A stretch of DNA of 64,000 bases, from the NCBI RefSeq assembly GCF_013385175.1, contig NZ_JABZEO010000001.1, positions 186,001-250,000 on the forward strand, in the 5' to 3' direction. Each line of letters opens with the position of its first letter. The first letter of the stretch is position 1. The translations under genes and the position numbers were made by a program. Below the pieces are notes generated by a model. That model did not search any database. It saw nothing but the letters and a program-made list of their open reading frames with translations, and was not told the DNA's origin. The stretch comes from Allochromatium humboldtianum. Its GTDB lineage: Bacteria > Pseudomonadota > Gammaproteobacteria > Chromatiales > Chromatiaceae. Positions 10,579-20,553 of the stretch are shown piece after piece.

Positions 10579-12066
10579 TTGAACCCACTCAAACGCCTCG
10601 CCTCGCAGACCGCCATTTATGGTGTCAGCAGCGTCCTCGGGCGCTTCCTGAACTATCTGCTGGTGCCCTTCCTGACCTATACCTTCGCCCCGGCCGAGTA
10701 TGGCGTGGTGGCCGAGTTCTATGCCTACATGGGCTTTCTGGCCGTGCTTCTGGCCTTCGGGCTGGAGACCGGCTATTTCCGCTTCCGCGCCGGTGGCGAG
10801 TGGGCTCCCGAGACAGTCTACGGGACGGTGCTGAGGTTCCTGGTGCTGATCAACGCGCTCTGCTTCCTGGCTTTCCTGCTGTGGAGCCAGCCGCTCGCGG
10901 CGCTGCTGCGTCATGCCGAACATCCCGAATACATCGGCTGGTGCGCGGCCATCCTGGCGCTCGACTCGATCGGGGCGCTGGCCTTCGCCCGACTGCGCGC
11001 CGAGGAGCGGGCCGGAGCGTTCGCCGCCATCAAGCTGATCGAGATCGGCGCCAATGTCGGCCTGACCATCTTCTTCATCTATCTCTGTCGCGAGGTTCAC
11101 GCCATCGCGCCCGAGACTCTGCTCGGCCGGCTCTGGGATCCGGCGATCGGCATCGGCTATGTCTTCATCGCCAATCTGGCGGCGAGTGCGCTCAAGCTGC
11201 TGCTGCTTACGCCCTGGTTCGTCGACGGACTCGGGATCTTCGATCGCGTCCTGTTCAAGCGGCTCATCCGCTACTCGCTGCCGATGGTGGTCATCGGCAT
11301 GGCCGGCATCGTCAACGAGATGCTCGACCGCGCCGCCCTCAAATACCTGCTGCCCTATGACGACGCGACCAACATGGCGCAACTGGGCATCTACAGCGCC
11401 TGCTACAAGCTCTCGATCCTGATGTCGCTGTTCATCCAGGCGTTCCGCTATGCCGGCGAGCCCTTCTTCTTCAGCTATGCCAAGCGGCACGACGCCGGGC
11501 GCACCTATGCCGTCGTGCTCAACTGGTTCGTGCTTTGCTGCGTCTTCCTGTTCCTGCTGGTGACGCTCTACATCGACGTCTTCCAGTATTTCGTCGGGGC
11601 CGACTATCGTGAAGGACTGGATGTGGTGCCCGTGCTGCTGCTGGCCAATCTGCTGCTCGGCGTCTATGTGAATCTCTCGATCTGGTACAAGCTCACCGAC
11701 CGCACGCTCATGGGCGCCGGTGTCTCGCTGATCGGCTCGGCGATCACCATCGGACTGCTGTTCTGGTGGGTGCCGGTCCACGGTTACATGGGCGCGGCCT
11801 GGGCGCATCTGGTCTGCTATGGGACGATGGTGGTCCTGTCCTACGCGCTCGGGCGACGCTACTACCCGGTGCCCTATGACGTCTGGCGCGTACTCGGCTA
11901 TATCGCCTTCGGGGTCGGACTCTATCTGGGTAGCCGCTGGCTGGTGACGGAACAGGAATGGCACACACTGGCGGCGGGGACGGCCTGTATGGCGCTCTTC
12001 CTGGTCGTGGTCGGCTGGGAAGCGTGGCGGTTGCGGCGAGGGGCGTCGGCCATCCCTGGCACGTGA
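10579..12066 (+). CDS. Wzx-like polysaccharide flippase (MATE/MOP superfamily)
   Basis: The 495 residues are mostly hydrophobic, with about 12-14 predicted membrane helices, and start with LKRLASQTAIYGVSSVLGRFLNYLLVP, typical of O-antigen and exopolysaccharide flippases. Such proteins move undecaprenyl-linked glycans across the inner membrane. The only usable start is the TTG at 10579; the next in-frame ATG would remove the first two helices. No glycosyltransferase cluster is adjacent, so the substrate cannot be named. The 3' end is nine bases from the convergent chemoreceptor gene. Confidence 0.82.
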   Translation: MNPLKRLASQTAIYGVSSVLGRFLNYLLVPFLTYTFAPAEYGVVAEFYAYMGFLAVLLAFGLETGYFRFRAGGEWAPETVYGTVLRFLVLINALCFLAFLLWSQPLAALLRHAEHPEYIGWCAAILALDSIGALAFARLRAEERAGAFAAIKLIEIGANVGLTIFFIYLCREVHAIAPETLLGRLWDPAIGIGYVFIANLAASALKLLLLTPWFVDGLGIFDRVLFKRLIRYSLPMVVIGMAGIVNEMLDRAALKYLLPYDDATNMAQLGIYSACYKLSILMSLFIQAFRYAGEPFFFSYAKRHDAGRTYAVVLNWFVLCCVFLFLLVTLYIDVFQYFVGADYREGLDVVPVLLLANLLLGVYVNLSIWYKLTDRTLMGAGVSLIGSAITIGLLFWWVPVHGYMGAAWAHLVCYGTMVVLSYALGRRYYPVPYDVWRVLGYIAFGVGLYLGSRWLVTEQEWHTLAAGTACMALFLVVVGWEAWRLRRGASAIPGT

Positions 12067-12075
12067 CGCCGGTAC

Positions 12076-13647
12076 TCAGGTTTTGTACTGATGCACCAAG
12101 CCCATCAGCTTCCCGGCCAGATCCTCCAGATGACTGGTGGCGCCCACTACGCCGTCGGTACTCTGGAGCGTTTGGACCGAGAGGTGACGGATACTCTCGA
12201 CGTTGCGGTTCATCTCCTCGACCACGGCGCTCTGTTCCTCGGCGGCGGTGGCGATCTGGTCGCTCATGTCATTGATGCGCTCGACCGACTGGGTGATGGA
12301 GTCGAGTGACTGATCGGTCTCGTTGGCGGCCTGCACACTCTGCTCGGCCTGATCCTGGCCGCGCTGCATCATGGACACCGCACTGCGGGCACCCTGCTGC
12401 AAGCGCGCGATCATGTCCTGGATCTCCTGAGTCGATTCCTGGGTGCGTTGCGCCAGGGCGCGCACTTCGTCGGCGACCACGGCGAAGCCGCGTCCCTGTT
12501 CACCGGCGCGCGCGGCCTCGATGGCCGCATTCAGAGCCAGCAGGTTGGTCTGACCGGCGATGCCGCGAATGACATCGAGGATCTTGCCGATGTTCGCCGA
12601 CTCGATCTCGAGCTGGTGAATGGTCCGGGCCGCCTCGCCCACGCCTTCGGCCAGTTCGCGGATACCGTCGACGCTGTGGCGAACCACCATGCGACCCTCG
12701 CGTGCCTTGTGACTGGCTTGGTGCGCGGCGTCGGCGGCGGCCGTGGTGTTGTTGGCGACCTCGGCAACCGTGGCCGACATTTCGTTCATGGCTGTGGCGA
12801 CCATGTCGGTCTCCTGATGCTGCTGCTCCATGAGTCCGTGGGTGGAATTGGTGGCCTGGGCCAGTTGCGCGGCGGCCGAGGCGACGCCGGTCGCCGATTC
12901 CTGGATATGCCCCATCACGGTCGCCAGTCGCGATTGAAGCATCTTGATCGCCTGCAGGATCTCGGCGGTCTCGTTGTTGCCCTTGACCTGGATCGACGAG
13001 GTGAGATCGCCGGCGGCGATCTTCTTGGCCACCCGCACGGATTCGTGGATGTGCTTGAAGATGGCGCGGGCACTGAGCTGGGCCAGGATCAGCGCCAGGA
13101 TCAGTACGCCAAGCCCGATCCAGGGGTTGCCCAGCCAGCCGGCGAGGACGGCTCCCGATCCCACGACGGCGAAGGCGGCACTCAGCCAAATGGTGTGACT
13201 GAAGTCCAGATTGAGCCGGTGCGGCAGTTCCTCCAGATTACGATCGCGAACGCGCGCATAGAGCCGCTCGGCGCTGGTGATCTGGTCGCGGGTCGGCTTG
13301 GTGCGGACCGACTGATAACCGACCAGGGTCTCACCCTCATAGACCGGGGTGACATAGGCGTCCACCCAGTAGTGATCGCCGTTCTTGCAGCGGTTCTTGA
13401 CGATGCCGCGCCAGGGCTTGCCCTTCTTGACCGTGTCCCAGAGGTTCTTGAAGGCCGCCGGCGGCATGTCGGGATGGCGGATGACGTTGTGATTGACGCC
13501 GATCAGTTCGGATTCATCGAAACCGCTGATCTCGATGAAGGGCTTGTTGCAGTAGGTGATGATGCCCTTGATGTCGGTGGTGGAGACGATGACCCAGGAT
13601 TCCGGGTAGTCGTGTTCGCGTTGCGTGACCGGCAGATTGATCTTCAT
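12076..13647 (-). CDS. Aer-like PAS-domain methyl-accepting chemotaxis protein
   Basis: The 523-residue receptor opens with a cytoplasmic PAS domain at about residues 20-115 ([33 protein letters not shown]), as in the aerotaxis receptor Aer. Two closely spaced membrane helices follow at about residues 150-195 ([34 protein letters not shown]) with almost no periplasmic part. A HAMP-like segment and a long coiled-coil signalling domain come next. The CheA/CheW-binding tip is conserved ([38 protein letters not shown]). The domain order predicts redox or energy taxis. No che genes are adjacent. Confidence 0.92.
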   Translation of the reverse strand: MKINLPVTQREHDYPESWVIVSTTDIKGIITYCNKPFIEISGFDESELIGVNHNVIRHPDMPPAAFKNLWDTVKKGKPWRGIVKNRCKNGDHYWVDAYVTPVYEGETLVGYQSVRTKPTRDQITSAERLYARVRDRNLEELPHRLNLDFSHTIWLSAAFAVVGSGAVLAGWLGNPWIGLGVLILALILAQLSARAIFKHIHESVRVAKKIAAGDLTSSIQVKGNNETAEILQAIKMLQSRLATVMGHIQESATGVASAAAQLAQATNSTHGLMEQQHQETDMVATAMNEMSATVAEVANNTTAAADAAHQASHKAREGRMVVRHSVDGIRELAEGVGEAARTIHQLEIESANIGKILDVIRGIAGQTNLLALNAAIEAARAGEQGRGFAVVADEVRALAQRTQESTQEIQDMIARLQQGARSAVSMMQRGQDQAEQSVQAANETDQSLDSITQSVERINDMSDQIATAAEEQSAVVEEMNRNVESIRHLSVQTLQSTDGVVGATSHLEDLAGKLMGLVHQYKT

Positions 13648-14040
13648 GGATTCGAGGCGCCGCTGACCGTTGGCTGATGGATGTTGAGGGCTGTCCGTGA
13701 GCGACTGGCGTCCATCGCGGCCAAACCGCGCATCCTCGCTCCAGAGTCGTACATCAAGCTGGGATCTTGCCGTGAGCCAGGTTTGGGCCGATGGCGCATG
13801 TTAGCGCAACCGTGCGTGTGGCGTCAGGCGGATGCGGTTTTGGTGATTGGAGGAGCGGATCGGGCTTGGATCGTGTAGCTTGCTGTGAAGCTGGGTACGG
13901 TGGTGACGGTGAACGGTGTCATCGTAAATCAGTGGTGGTGTGTATCAAATTTGTGACGCATTGAATGAGGCGGCGTGCATCTTTTGTGAGGCATTTTTGC
14001 TTTTTTGTGTGCGATAGAGATTTTCATGCGAGCCGGATAA
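13648..14040. other. Intergenic stretch without a supported gene
   Basis: About 390 bases lie between the chemoreceptor start and the terminator of the PEP-CTERM gene. The half near 13930-14040 is AT-richer than the surrounding genome. A 65-codon open frame at 13681-13878 has no recognisable sequence or good ribosome-binding site and was not accepted. The stretch should hold the promoter of the minus-strand chemoreceptor. A clear sigma-28 or sigma-70 motif was not found by eye. Confidence 0.5.
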
Positions 14041-14043
14041 AAC

Positions 14044-14064
14044 AGCCCCGCTTGAGGCGGGGCT
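14044..14064 (-). terminator. Intrinsic terminator of the PEP-CTERM gene
   Basis: An eight-base perfect stem (AGCCCCGC / GCGGGGCT) with a five-base loop is followed on the minus strand by TGTTTTATCC. It begins 23 bases after the stop of the minus-strand gene ending at 14088. Stem, spacing and T-run fit a Rho-independent terminator for that single gene. Confidence 0.8.
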
Positions 14065-14087
14065 ATGATGTGAGTGTTTGCAATAAT

Positions 14088-14738
14088 CTAAGCGTTTTTT
14101 GCCGAATGCCGACGCCCCAGTCCAATCATGCCCACGAGTGCGCTGCCAAACAGCCAGACCGCGCTAGGGAGGGGAACGGCCGTGACGCCAACTTTGACGA
14201 CATCGAAGCCATCGATTGGACTTTTAGTGCTCAAGCCTCTGTCGATCAGGAGCAAATACTTAAATGTTCCAGTGGTCTGCAAGCTGCCGCCGTTGATCCC
14301 AGATGCCTCAGCATTGCCAAGCTCTCCCAAAAACTCCCAGCCTGATGAGGTATTAAGGGAGTCGAAGTCGCCATTCCATGTATTTCCTGCATAAACATCA
14401 ATGGCTTCCGGCCAGTTTGAGCATGTAGTGCCAGTGCCAGTGCATGAGGGGTTTTGGCTATTATCTCCAGTCCTTTCCCAAATCGTCACCGTTCCCGAAA
14501 AATCGCTGCCAAAGCTAAAGACGCCGGCACCTCCGGAGCCAAGGCTGCGAAAGGTATTCATATTATCTCCAAGAGCATTCGCGTTGTTACCGCGAGGTGA
14601 CTCGATTCCAGCCTCGCCTGTGACATATTGAAAATCAGCATTGGTAGCGTAGATCATCGCTGAAGAAGCCGGCGCACTATACAGGCCAATAGCCAGCCAT
14701 GAGGTAAGTGCAACGGCGGTTACTTTTAGTTTATTCAT
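14088..14738 (-). CDS. PEP-CTERM-type exported protein (VPLP variant)
   Basis: The protein has 216 residues. A signal peptide (KVTAVALTSWLAIGLYSAPA ending SSA) precedes a secreted body rich in Gly, Asn and Ser. The end carries the sorting signal: VPLPSAVWLFGSAL, a hydrophobic stretch to MIGLG, then RRHSAKNA. Proteins with such tails are processed by an exosortase (EpsH/XrtA type) and linked to exopolysaccharide export. No exosortase gene is in the window. The start at 14738 is fixed by AGGAGA at 14745-14750; an in-frame ATG at 14774 would put extra residues before the signal peptide. Base composition is AT-richer than its neighbours. A sigma-54 promoter lies upstream and a terminator downstream, so it is monocistronic. 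Confidence 0.85.
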   Translation of the reverse strand: MNKLKVTAVALTSWLAIGLYSAPASSAMIYATNADFQYVTGEAGIESPRGNNANALGDNMNTFRSLGSGGAGVFSFGSDFSGTVTIWERTGDNSQNPSCTGTGTTCSNWPEAIDVYAGNTWNGDFDSLNTSSGWEFLGELGNAEASGINGGSLQTTGTFKYLLLIDRGLSTKSPIDGFDVVKVGVTAVPLPSAVWLFGSALVGMIGLGRRHSAKNA

Positions 14739-14800
14739 AAAAAATCTCCTGACTTTAGGTAAAGAGCCGTTCATGGAGTTGGTTGGTACCTATAATTCTC

Positions 14801-14816
14801 AGCAATATTTATGCCC
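14801..14816 (-). promoter_or_regulatory. Sigma-54 (RpoN) promoter of the PEP-CTERM gene
   Basis: The minus strand reads GGGCATAAATATTGCT. Against the -24/-12 consensus TGGCAYRNNNNTTGCW only the first base differs, and the GG and GC dinucleotides are exactly 12 bases apart. The predicted transcript start is near 14790, giving a leader of about 52 bases that contains the AGGAGA ribosome-binding site. Sigma-54 control of PEP-CTERM genes with the PrsK/PrsR two-component system is known from other bacteria. No enhancer-binding protein is encoded in this window. Confidence 0.7.
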
Positions 14817-15301
14817 AAGATTTACGCTTAATGTGTTCGGCAGCTAACGAAGCATCGACCGCTACCCAGTGCCCGCCGATCGATTCGGATTTGTCGCCTG
14901 AGCCGAGTCTGCCGGCAGTGCCTACAAACACATGCCTGGATGCAGGCCCCGGAACCGCCGGAGCGGCTCCGGACCGATACAGTCGGACAAGAGCCGTTTA
15001 GAATAGCGGCACGGATTCGTGCCGAACCATCAACCACCGGACACCACACCCCCATGAACCCAGAAAAGGTCGTCTTCGGCTTCTTCGTCGGCGAGATCGA
15101 CAACCGATCATGACGTCGAACCGGGTTCCGACGATGACTCTGGTTTGGCCCGACGGCGTTGAGTCGCGGCTCAAGATCGGCTAGGCGATTGAGGGAAGAA
15201 CTGAACCTCGACTCACCACAGCAAGGTCTGGCCCTGACCTTGACGATCGATCAGCTGTTCAGGTTGCAACTGGGCAACAACGGCACCTGATGACCGACGG
15301 C
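14817..15301. other. Gene-poor stretch, possibly with coding relics
   Basis: Nearly 500 bases separate the PEP-CTERM promoter from the ABC1 kinase gene. The part next to the promoter should hold any enhancer sites. Several open frames of 60-90 codons exist on both strands, but none has recognisable sequence. From about 15050 the plus strand looks like broken coding sequence: a 19-codon frame at 15054-15113, a 24-codon frame at 15110-15184 and a frame ending at 15291 that reads like ordinary protein (LREELNLDSPQQGLALTL) but has no proper start. No RNA gene was recognised. Confidence 0.4.
15054..15113 (+). pseudogene. Possible remnant of a small membrane-protein gene
   Basis: The frame encodes 19 residues, MNPEKVVFGFFVGEIDNRS. 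This resembles, from memory, the N-terminus of a small conserved membrane protein (DUF6394-like) in which a hydrophobic stretch separates the first GFF from GFFVGEIDN. If so, the segment between the two GFF copies has been deleted and a small frameshift follows, because shifting the frame after GEIDN reads on as HDVE. The family assignment is uncertain. Confidence 0.25.
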
Positions 15302-16636
15302 CTACAGACAGATCCGCGCCATCTCGCTCAGCTCCACGCGTGCCCGCAGACGGCGCGACAGCATGAAAGACCCCATGAACTTGCGATGCAGAAACAGCGT
15401 CTCCGGCGCCGGCGCGGTGCTGAAGACGCCGGAGTGGAAGAGCGCCCGCCCGCGATGGTAGACGCGCTCGAACAGATCCGAGAGGCCGAAGTCATAGTGC
15501 CCCGGATGACGCAGCGGCTCGGAGGCCAGCGCCAGCAGATCCATCATCGCCTCGACGTGCTCGTCGGGATCATCGGCCCCGACATAGCCGAGCGCGACCG
15601 AGGCCGCGCGCATCCCGGCGCGATCACCGCGAATGGCTGAGCTGGCAAGCTGGCGATAGCGTTCGACCAACTGGGGCGCGACCGGCTTGGTCGCTCCGAA
15701 GTCGAGCAGCACGATGCGCCCGCTCGCCGCATCGTAGAGATAGTTGCCGAAGTTCGGATCGGTCTGCACCAGCCCGAACTCGAACAGCTCACGCAACGTC
15801 AGGCGCATCAGGAGCGTCGCCGCCCGATCGCGCTCAGCGCGTCGATATTCGGGTCCGGCCAGCCGGTCGACCGGCACGCCCTCGGCGAAATCCATCGCCA
15901 GGATGTTGCGCGTGGTCAGATCGCGATGCACCGCCGGGATATGGAAATCCGGATCATCCCCGACCCAGACGCGATAGGATTCCAGCGCCTCGGCCTCGGC
16001 GTCGTAATCGGCCTCGCGATGGAGCTGGTGCCGCGCCTCTTCCAGAAAGGGCGCGATGTCCACCCCCTTGGGCGCCATCCCGAACGAGCGCCCGAGCATG
16101 GCCAGATTGGCGATGTCGCTGTCGATGCTCTCGCGCACGCCGGGGAACTGGATCTTGAGCGCCAGCCGCCGTCCGTCGCGGGTCTCGGCGCGATGCACCT
16201 GACCGATCGAGGCCGCCGCGATCGGGGTGAACTCGAAGCGTTTGAACTGCTTGTCCCAGCCCGTGCCGTACTCGCGCTCCAGAACCTGCGCCAACTGACT
16301 CAGCGGCATCGGCTCGGCACGCTCGCGCAGGGTGCTCATGATCTCGGCCGCCTCAGGGGTGAAGATGTCCGAGCCGTCCATCGACATGAGCTGGCCCATC
16401 TTCATCACCGCCCCGCGCATCCGCGCCAGACGATCGGTGAAGCGGCGGGTGTGCTCGGGCGAGAGCTGGATGCGCGCCGGTTGACCGCCAGCACGGGTGC
16501 GCGCCAGATCGATCAGACCCTTGACGCCGATGCCGGCGGCCAGATCGCCGGTGGCGCGACCGAGATGCCACAGTCGGCTCAGACGTTGACTGGGGACGGC
16601 GAGACCGCGTGATTCGGAAGCGGAAGGCTGTGACAT
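15302..16636 (-). CDS. ABC1/AarF (UbiB-like) atypical kinase family protein
   Basis: The 444-residue protein has the hallmarks of the ABC1/ADCK/UbiB family: the KxGQ motif in AVMKMGQLMSMDG near residue 95, and the Ala-rich nucleotide loop AAASIGQVHRAE in place of a Gly-rich loop. It also has the invariant lysine in RRLALKIQFPG, the catalytic-loop QTDPNFGNYL and the metal-binding DFGATK. Family members support ubiquinone synthesis or lipid homeostasis as ATPases or kinases. It is the last of four minus-strand genes and is separated from the hybrid kinase by 113 bp that include a short GCCGGC hairpin at 16696-16712. Confidence 0.88.
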   Translation of the reverse strand: MSQPSASESRGLAVPSQRLSRLWHLGRATGDLAAGIGVKGLIDLARTRAGGQPARIQLSPEHTRRFTDRLARMRGAVMKMGQLMSMDGSDIFTPEAAEIMSTLRERAEPMPLSQLAQVLEREYGTGWDKQFKRFEFTPIAAASIGQVHRAETRDGRRLALKIQFPGVRESIDSDIANLAMLGRSFGMAPKGVDIAPFLEEARHQLHREADYDAEAEALESYRVWVGDDPDFHIPAVHRDLTTRNILAMDFAEGVPVDRLAGPEYRRAERDRAATLLMRLTLRELFEFGLVQTDPNFGNYLYDAASGRIVLLDFGATKPVAPQLVERYRQLASSAIRGDRAGMRAASVALGYVGADDPDEHVEAMMDLLALASEPLRHPGHYDFGLSDLFERVYHRGRALFHSGVFSTAPAPETLFLHRKFMGSFMLSRRLRARVELSEMARICL

Positions 16637-16749
16637 GGAGCGAGGTTCCGTGAAGACTTAGGCCACCCAGAGGTTGGCGGAATTGAACGAGGATCGCCGG
16701 CGAGGCGCCGGCAAAAGACACAGCCTTTGAAGGCGATTTTCGGAAAAGT

Positions 16750-19700
16750 TCAATCCCGAGAGTCTTCCTCGGAAATGAGGATCGTGTGCAGCGTTTCCAG
16801 CGCCTGTTCATAGTCGAAGCCGCGAATCTGACGCTCGAGCTTGTTGGCGACCTCACCGAGCGCGGTGCGCAGCAATGATCGCGACTGATCGAAGAGATCG
16901 TTGACGGCCGTGTCGTGATGGGTCAGCAACTCGGCGAGCCGGGGCAGGATGTCGCGCAATTGGGCGTGATCCGGATCGGCGGCGGGCGGCTCGGCTGGGA
17001 CGGACGGCTGAGCCGGCCCAGAATGCGGCAGGACCACTCGCAGATGCCCGGTCAGGGCGTCCAGTTCGGTGGTGAGCAGATCAATCAACGGCTGGAGTCG
17101 CTCGACGGGTTCATGCGCGCGCGCGGACTGCTCCAGAGTGTAGGCCAGATCGCGCAGCACATGGGCGCCGAGTGTCGCCGCCGCACCCTTGAGGCGGTGG
17201 GCATCGTGTTCGAGCGCGTCCAGATCGCCCCGCGCCAGATGCGTGGTCAGCGCGGCGGTCTCCTCATCATGCTGGTCGATGAAGCGTCCGAGCAGATTGA
17301 GATAGAACGCGAGATTGCCGCGCAGCGGCTTGAGTCCCTGTTCCGGATCCAGTCCCGGAATCGAGTCCAAGGTTTGTCGATCCACCAGCGTCCCCGGAAC
17401 TGTCGTGTCGTCGTCGGTCTCGTCGCACGGCGACCGGGGCGCGTCCTCAGCCTGTTGCGCCTGGAGCGGCAGCCAGCGTCCAAGGGTCTCGGTCAATTGC
17501 TCGGGTTCGATGGGCTTGGCCAAGTGGTCGTTCATGCCCGCTTCGATGCACTGTCGGCGGTCGCTCTCGAAGGCATTGGCCGTCATCGCCAGGATCGGCA
17601 GCTCACGATGCTCGGGTTCGGCACGGATGGCGCGCGTGGCCTCCAGTCCGTCCATGACCGGCATCTGGACATCCATCAGCACCAGGTCATAGGCGTTGGC
17701 ACGCACCATCTCCAGGGCCTCCAGCCCGTTCTCGGCCAGCGTCACCCGTGCGCCCGTGGCTTCGAGCAGCTGGAGGATGACCTCCTGATTGATCTCGTTG
17801 TCCTCGGCGACGAGGATGCGCGCGCCGTGCAGACGCCCGGCATGATCCGGCTGTTCGAAGGCGGGCGTCTCGATGACCGGCAGATCCCGTGCCCCTTGGA
17901 GCGAAGCAACCAGCGCATCGTGCAGCCCCGAGGGCGTGACCGGCTTGGCGAGCACGCGGATGGATTCTCCGGGCGGTAGCGCGGGCAACTGGTCGCCATA
18001 GGCCGTGACCATGAGCAGATCCGGGTGATGACACAGATGCAGCGCCCGCAGACGCCGCACCGTCTCCAAACCGTCCATGTCCGGCATCTTCCAGTCGATC
18101 GTGACCAGGTGATAAGGATCGTCGTCGCCGTCGGCCCCGATGACGGCCGCTAGCCCCTCCTGGCCGCTCGATACGGCCTCGGCGCGCAGTCCCAGGCTTT
18201 CGAGCAGGTGCAGCAGGATGGTGCGCGCCTCCAGATGATCGTCGATGACCAGGGCGCGACGTCCGCGCAGCCCTTCGAGCTTGGGGTCGGGATGGGCCGG
18301 ATCGCGCGCCGGTGCGAAGGGGATCTCCAGTCGGAATTCGCTGCCCTCGCCCGGACGGCTGGTCACGCTGATGCGTCCGCCCATGAGTTCGGTCAGACGC
18401 TTGCTGATGGCCAGCCCCAGCCCGGTGCCGCCATAGCGGCGCGTGGTGCCGGCATCGGCCTGTTCGAAGGCACGGAACAGCCGTGAGAGCTGTTCGGGCG
18501 TCATACCGATGCCGGTGTCGCGAACCGTCCAGCCCAGCCACAGCGCATCGGGATCGGATTCGCCGGCGGGCGGATCGGCCAGGGGGTACGCCGCGATGGC
18601 GATCTGACCGCGCTCGGTGAACTTGACCGCGTTGCTGACCAGATTGAGCAGGATCTGGCCGAAGCGAACGCCATCGCCATGCAGCCGTTCCGGTATGTGG
18701 TCGAGATCCACCAGCACGTCCAGCTCCTTGGCCTGGATCGGATCGGCGACCAGATTGAAGACGTGATCGACCACGCGCGCCGGCTCGAAGTCGCGGGCCT
18801 CGAGCGTGAGCTTCTCGGCCTCGATCTTGGACAGATCCAGGATGTCGTTGATGATCTGGAGCAGATGCTGGGCCGAGTCGTTGAGTCGGTTCAGCTGGTC
18901 GATCTGGCGCGGGGTGAGCGGATCCTGCCGCATGAGATGCGAGTAGCCGATGATGGCGTTCATCGGGGTGCGGATCTCGTGGCTCATGTTCGACAGGAAG
19001 GCGCTCTTGGCGCGATTGGCGCCCTCGGCGGCGACCTTGGCCGCTTCCAGTTCGGCGGTGCGGGTGGCGACCAGTTCCTCCAGATGTCCGCGATAGGCTT
19101 CCAGCTCGCGCATCGTCTTCAGGCGCTCGCGTTCCTGCCTCTTCTGTTCGGTGACGTCGCGCCAGACACCGGAGATCAGCGTTTGGCCCTCGTGCACGAC
19201 ACGCCGAAAGTTGATTTCGACGTTGTGAAGGCGGCCCCCCTTGTCGCGATGGCGCGTTTCGAAGCCGCCGATGTCCTCGTTCAGGATGGCGGCGATATTG
19301 GCGGCGATCTCCTCAGAATCATGTTCGGCCTGGATGTCGGCGATCGACAGCTGTGCGAATTCTTCGCGCGTGTAGCCGAGATCGCGCGCGACCGCATCAT
19401 TGAACGCCACGAAGCGACCAGTCTCCGGGTCGACCAGCACGATGGAGTCCGTGGTCTGGGAGAACATGGTCTCGATCAGACGTTCGCGTTCGGCGAGTCG
19501 GCGTCTGTCGGTGAGATCGTGCACGACGGCGAGGAATTGTGCGTTGGCGCCCAGGGGACAGATGCGCGCCTCGAACTCGCGCGGACCCTCGGGCATGGGC
19601 AGGACGTATTGGAAGCTGACCAGCTCGGCGCTCCGGGCGGCGTCGGCGAGATGGGCATCGAACAGCGCGGCCACCTCGGATGGCAGCACCTCGCCCGGAT

Positions 19701-19821
19701 GCTTGCCGATGAAATGCTCGGGCGGCACATAGAGCCTGTCAGTCGGCCCGCGAAACTCGAGGATGGTTCCGTCGGGCGCGAACAGAAAGAACAGGTCCGG
19801 AATGCTCAGTTGTGGATCCAC
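16750..19821 (-). CDS. Hybrid histidine kinase: PAS-PAS-HisKA-HATPase-REC-REC-HPt
   Basis: The chosen GTG at 19821 is preceded by GGAG and gives 1023 residues; earlier starts run into the carbonic anhydrase gene. Order of domains: two PAS domains (about 1-115 and 115-235), a short coiled coil, HisKA with phospho-acceptor His in [16 protein letters not shown] near 285, and HATPase to about 500. Then come REC1 (ALVIDDH, Asp in [11 protein letters not shown]), REC2 ([10 protein letters not shown], Asp in [11 protein letters not shown]) and a C-terminal HPt domain with [12 protein letters not shown]. No membrane segment is seen, so it is a cytoplasmic sensor with a full internal phosphorelay. Its output regulator is not identified. 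It lies 34 bp behind the carbonic anhydrase gene. Confidence 0.9.
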   Translation of the reverse strand: MDPQLSIPDLFFLFAPDGTILEFRGPTDRLYVPPEHFIGKHPGEVLPSEVAALFDAHLADAARSAELVSFQYVLPMPEGPREFEARICPLGANAQFLAVVHDLTDRRRLAERERLIETMFSQTTDSIVLVDPETGRFVAFNDAVARDLGYTREEFAQLSIADIQAEHDSEEIAANIAAILNEDIGGFETRHRDKGGRLHNVEINFRRVVHEGQTLISGVWRDVTEQKRQERERLKTMRELEAYRGHLEELVATRTAELEAAKVAAEGANRAKSAFLSNMSHEIRTPMNAIIGYSHLMRQDPLTPRQIDQLNRLNDSAQHLLQIINDILDLSKIEAEKLTLEARDFEPARVVDHVFNLVADPIQAKELDVLVDLDHIPERLHGDGVRFGQILLNLVSNAVKFTERGQIAIAAYPLADPPAGESDPDALWLGWTVRDTGIGMTPEQLSRLFRAFEQADAGTTRRYGGTGLGLAISKRLTELMGGRISVTSRPGEGSEFRLEIPFAPARDPAHPDPKLEGLRGRRALVIDDHLEARTILLHLLESLGLRAEAVSSGQEGLAAVIGADGDDDPYHLVTIDWKMPDMDGLETVRRLRALHLCHHPDLLMVTAYGDQLPALPPGESIRVLAKPVTPSGLHDALVASLQGARDLPVIETPAFEQPDHAGRLHGARILVAEDNEINQEVILQLLEATGARVTLAENGLEALEMVRANAYDLVLMDVQMPVMDGLEATRAIRAEPEHRELPILAMTANAFESDRRQCIEAGMNDHLAKPIEPEQLTETLGRWLPLQAQQAEDAPRSPCDETDDDTTVPGTLVDRQTLDSIPGLDPEQGLKPLRGNLAFYLNLLGRFIDQHDEETAALTTHLARGDLDALEHDAHRLKGAAATLGAHVLRDLAYTLEQSARAHEPVERLQPLIDLLTTELDALTGHLRVVLPHSGPAQPSVPAEPPAADPDHAQLRDILPRLAELLTHHDTAVNDLFDQSRSLLRTALGEVANKLERQIRGFDYEQALETLHTILISEEDSRD

Positions 19822-19855
19822 GGGCGGACTCCGGCCACATCCGGGGAGTGAGCGT

Positions 19856-20491
19856 TCAAACGTCCGGAACCCCGTCGAAGAAGTCGACCACGCCGGTCTC
19901 GAGCGCATATTCGGCGCCGACCACCAGCAGTCCGTCGCTTTCGATCAGCGATTCGATGATGCGCGAGCCGTGACGCAGTTGGTTGGCCGAGGCACGGACG
20001 TTGGCGCGCACGGCCGCGCCGCGCAGGGCGTCGCGGTCATGGCGCAGATCCGTGTCGAGCAGCGGCTGCACGGAGGGTTTGACCCGGTCGACGATGGAGG
20101 CGATGTTGCGCGACTCGCTGTCTTCGCCTTCGAGCAGGGTCTCGATGGTGGCGGAGACGGCGCCGCAGTGTGAGTGACCCAGGACCACGACCAGACGGGT
20201 GTTGTAACGCGAGACGGCGAACTCGACGCTGCCGATCTGCGACGGCGCAACCACGTTGCCGGCGACCCGGATGACGAACAGGTCGCCGAGTCCCTGATCG
20301 AAGAGGATCTCGGCGGGGGCGCGCGAATCCGAGCAGCCGAGGATGATGGCGAAGGGTTTCTGACCGGCGGTCAGTTCGGCGCGGCGCTGATAGCTCATCA
20401 TGCGGTCGAGGCTGGTGAGGTTTTGCGAGAAGCGCTGATTGCCTTCGCGCAGACGGTCGAGTGCCTCGAGGGCGGAGATCGTGTTGGGCAT
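19856..20491 (-). CDS. Beta-class carbonic anhydrase
   Basis: Carbonic anhydrase interconverts CO2 and bicarbonate. The 211-residue protein has the beta-class zinc ligands and catalytic dyad: Cys, Asp and Arg in CSDSRAPAE, then His and Cys in LGHSHCGAV. DQGLGDLFVIRVAGNVV lies between them, and the N-terminus (ALDRLREGNQRF) matches the Can/CynT group. The ATG at 20491 gives the usual family length. It lies between a dicarboxylate-type symporter and a hybrid kinase on the same strand. In an autotroph it would supply the bicarbonate/CO2 balance for carbon fixation, which is an inference. Confidence 0.93.
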   Translation of the reverse strand: MPNTISALEALDRLREGNQRFSQNLTSLDRMMSYQRRAELTAGQKPFAIILGCSDSRAPAEILFDQGLGDLFVIRVAGNVVAPSQIGSVEFAVSRYNTRLVVVLGHSHCGAVSATIETLLEGEDSESRNIASIVDRVKPSVQPLLDTDLRHDRDALRGAAVRANVRASANQLRHGSRIIESLIESDGLLVVGAEYALETGVVDFFDGVPDV

Positions 20492-20553
20492 GGAGCGGAT
20501 GTCTCTGGTTCGGCGGTGATGTTCGAGGGATGCCGGGGCGGCGAACGCGCATT

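Noticed and set aside
13681-13878. A 65-codon frame in the gap after the chemoreceptor
   Set aside because: No ribosome-binding site, no recognisable sequence and no sign of conservation.
14828-15103. A 91-codon minus-strand frame upstream of the PEP-CTERM gene
   Set aside because: It covers the presumed coding relic on the other strand and resembles no family.
16696-16712. GCCGGC hairpin between the hybrid kinase and the ABC1 kinase gene
   Set aside because: The stem is only six bases and no T-run follows on the transcribed strand, so a terminator call is not justified.
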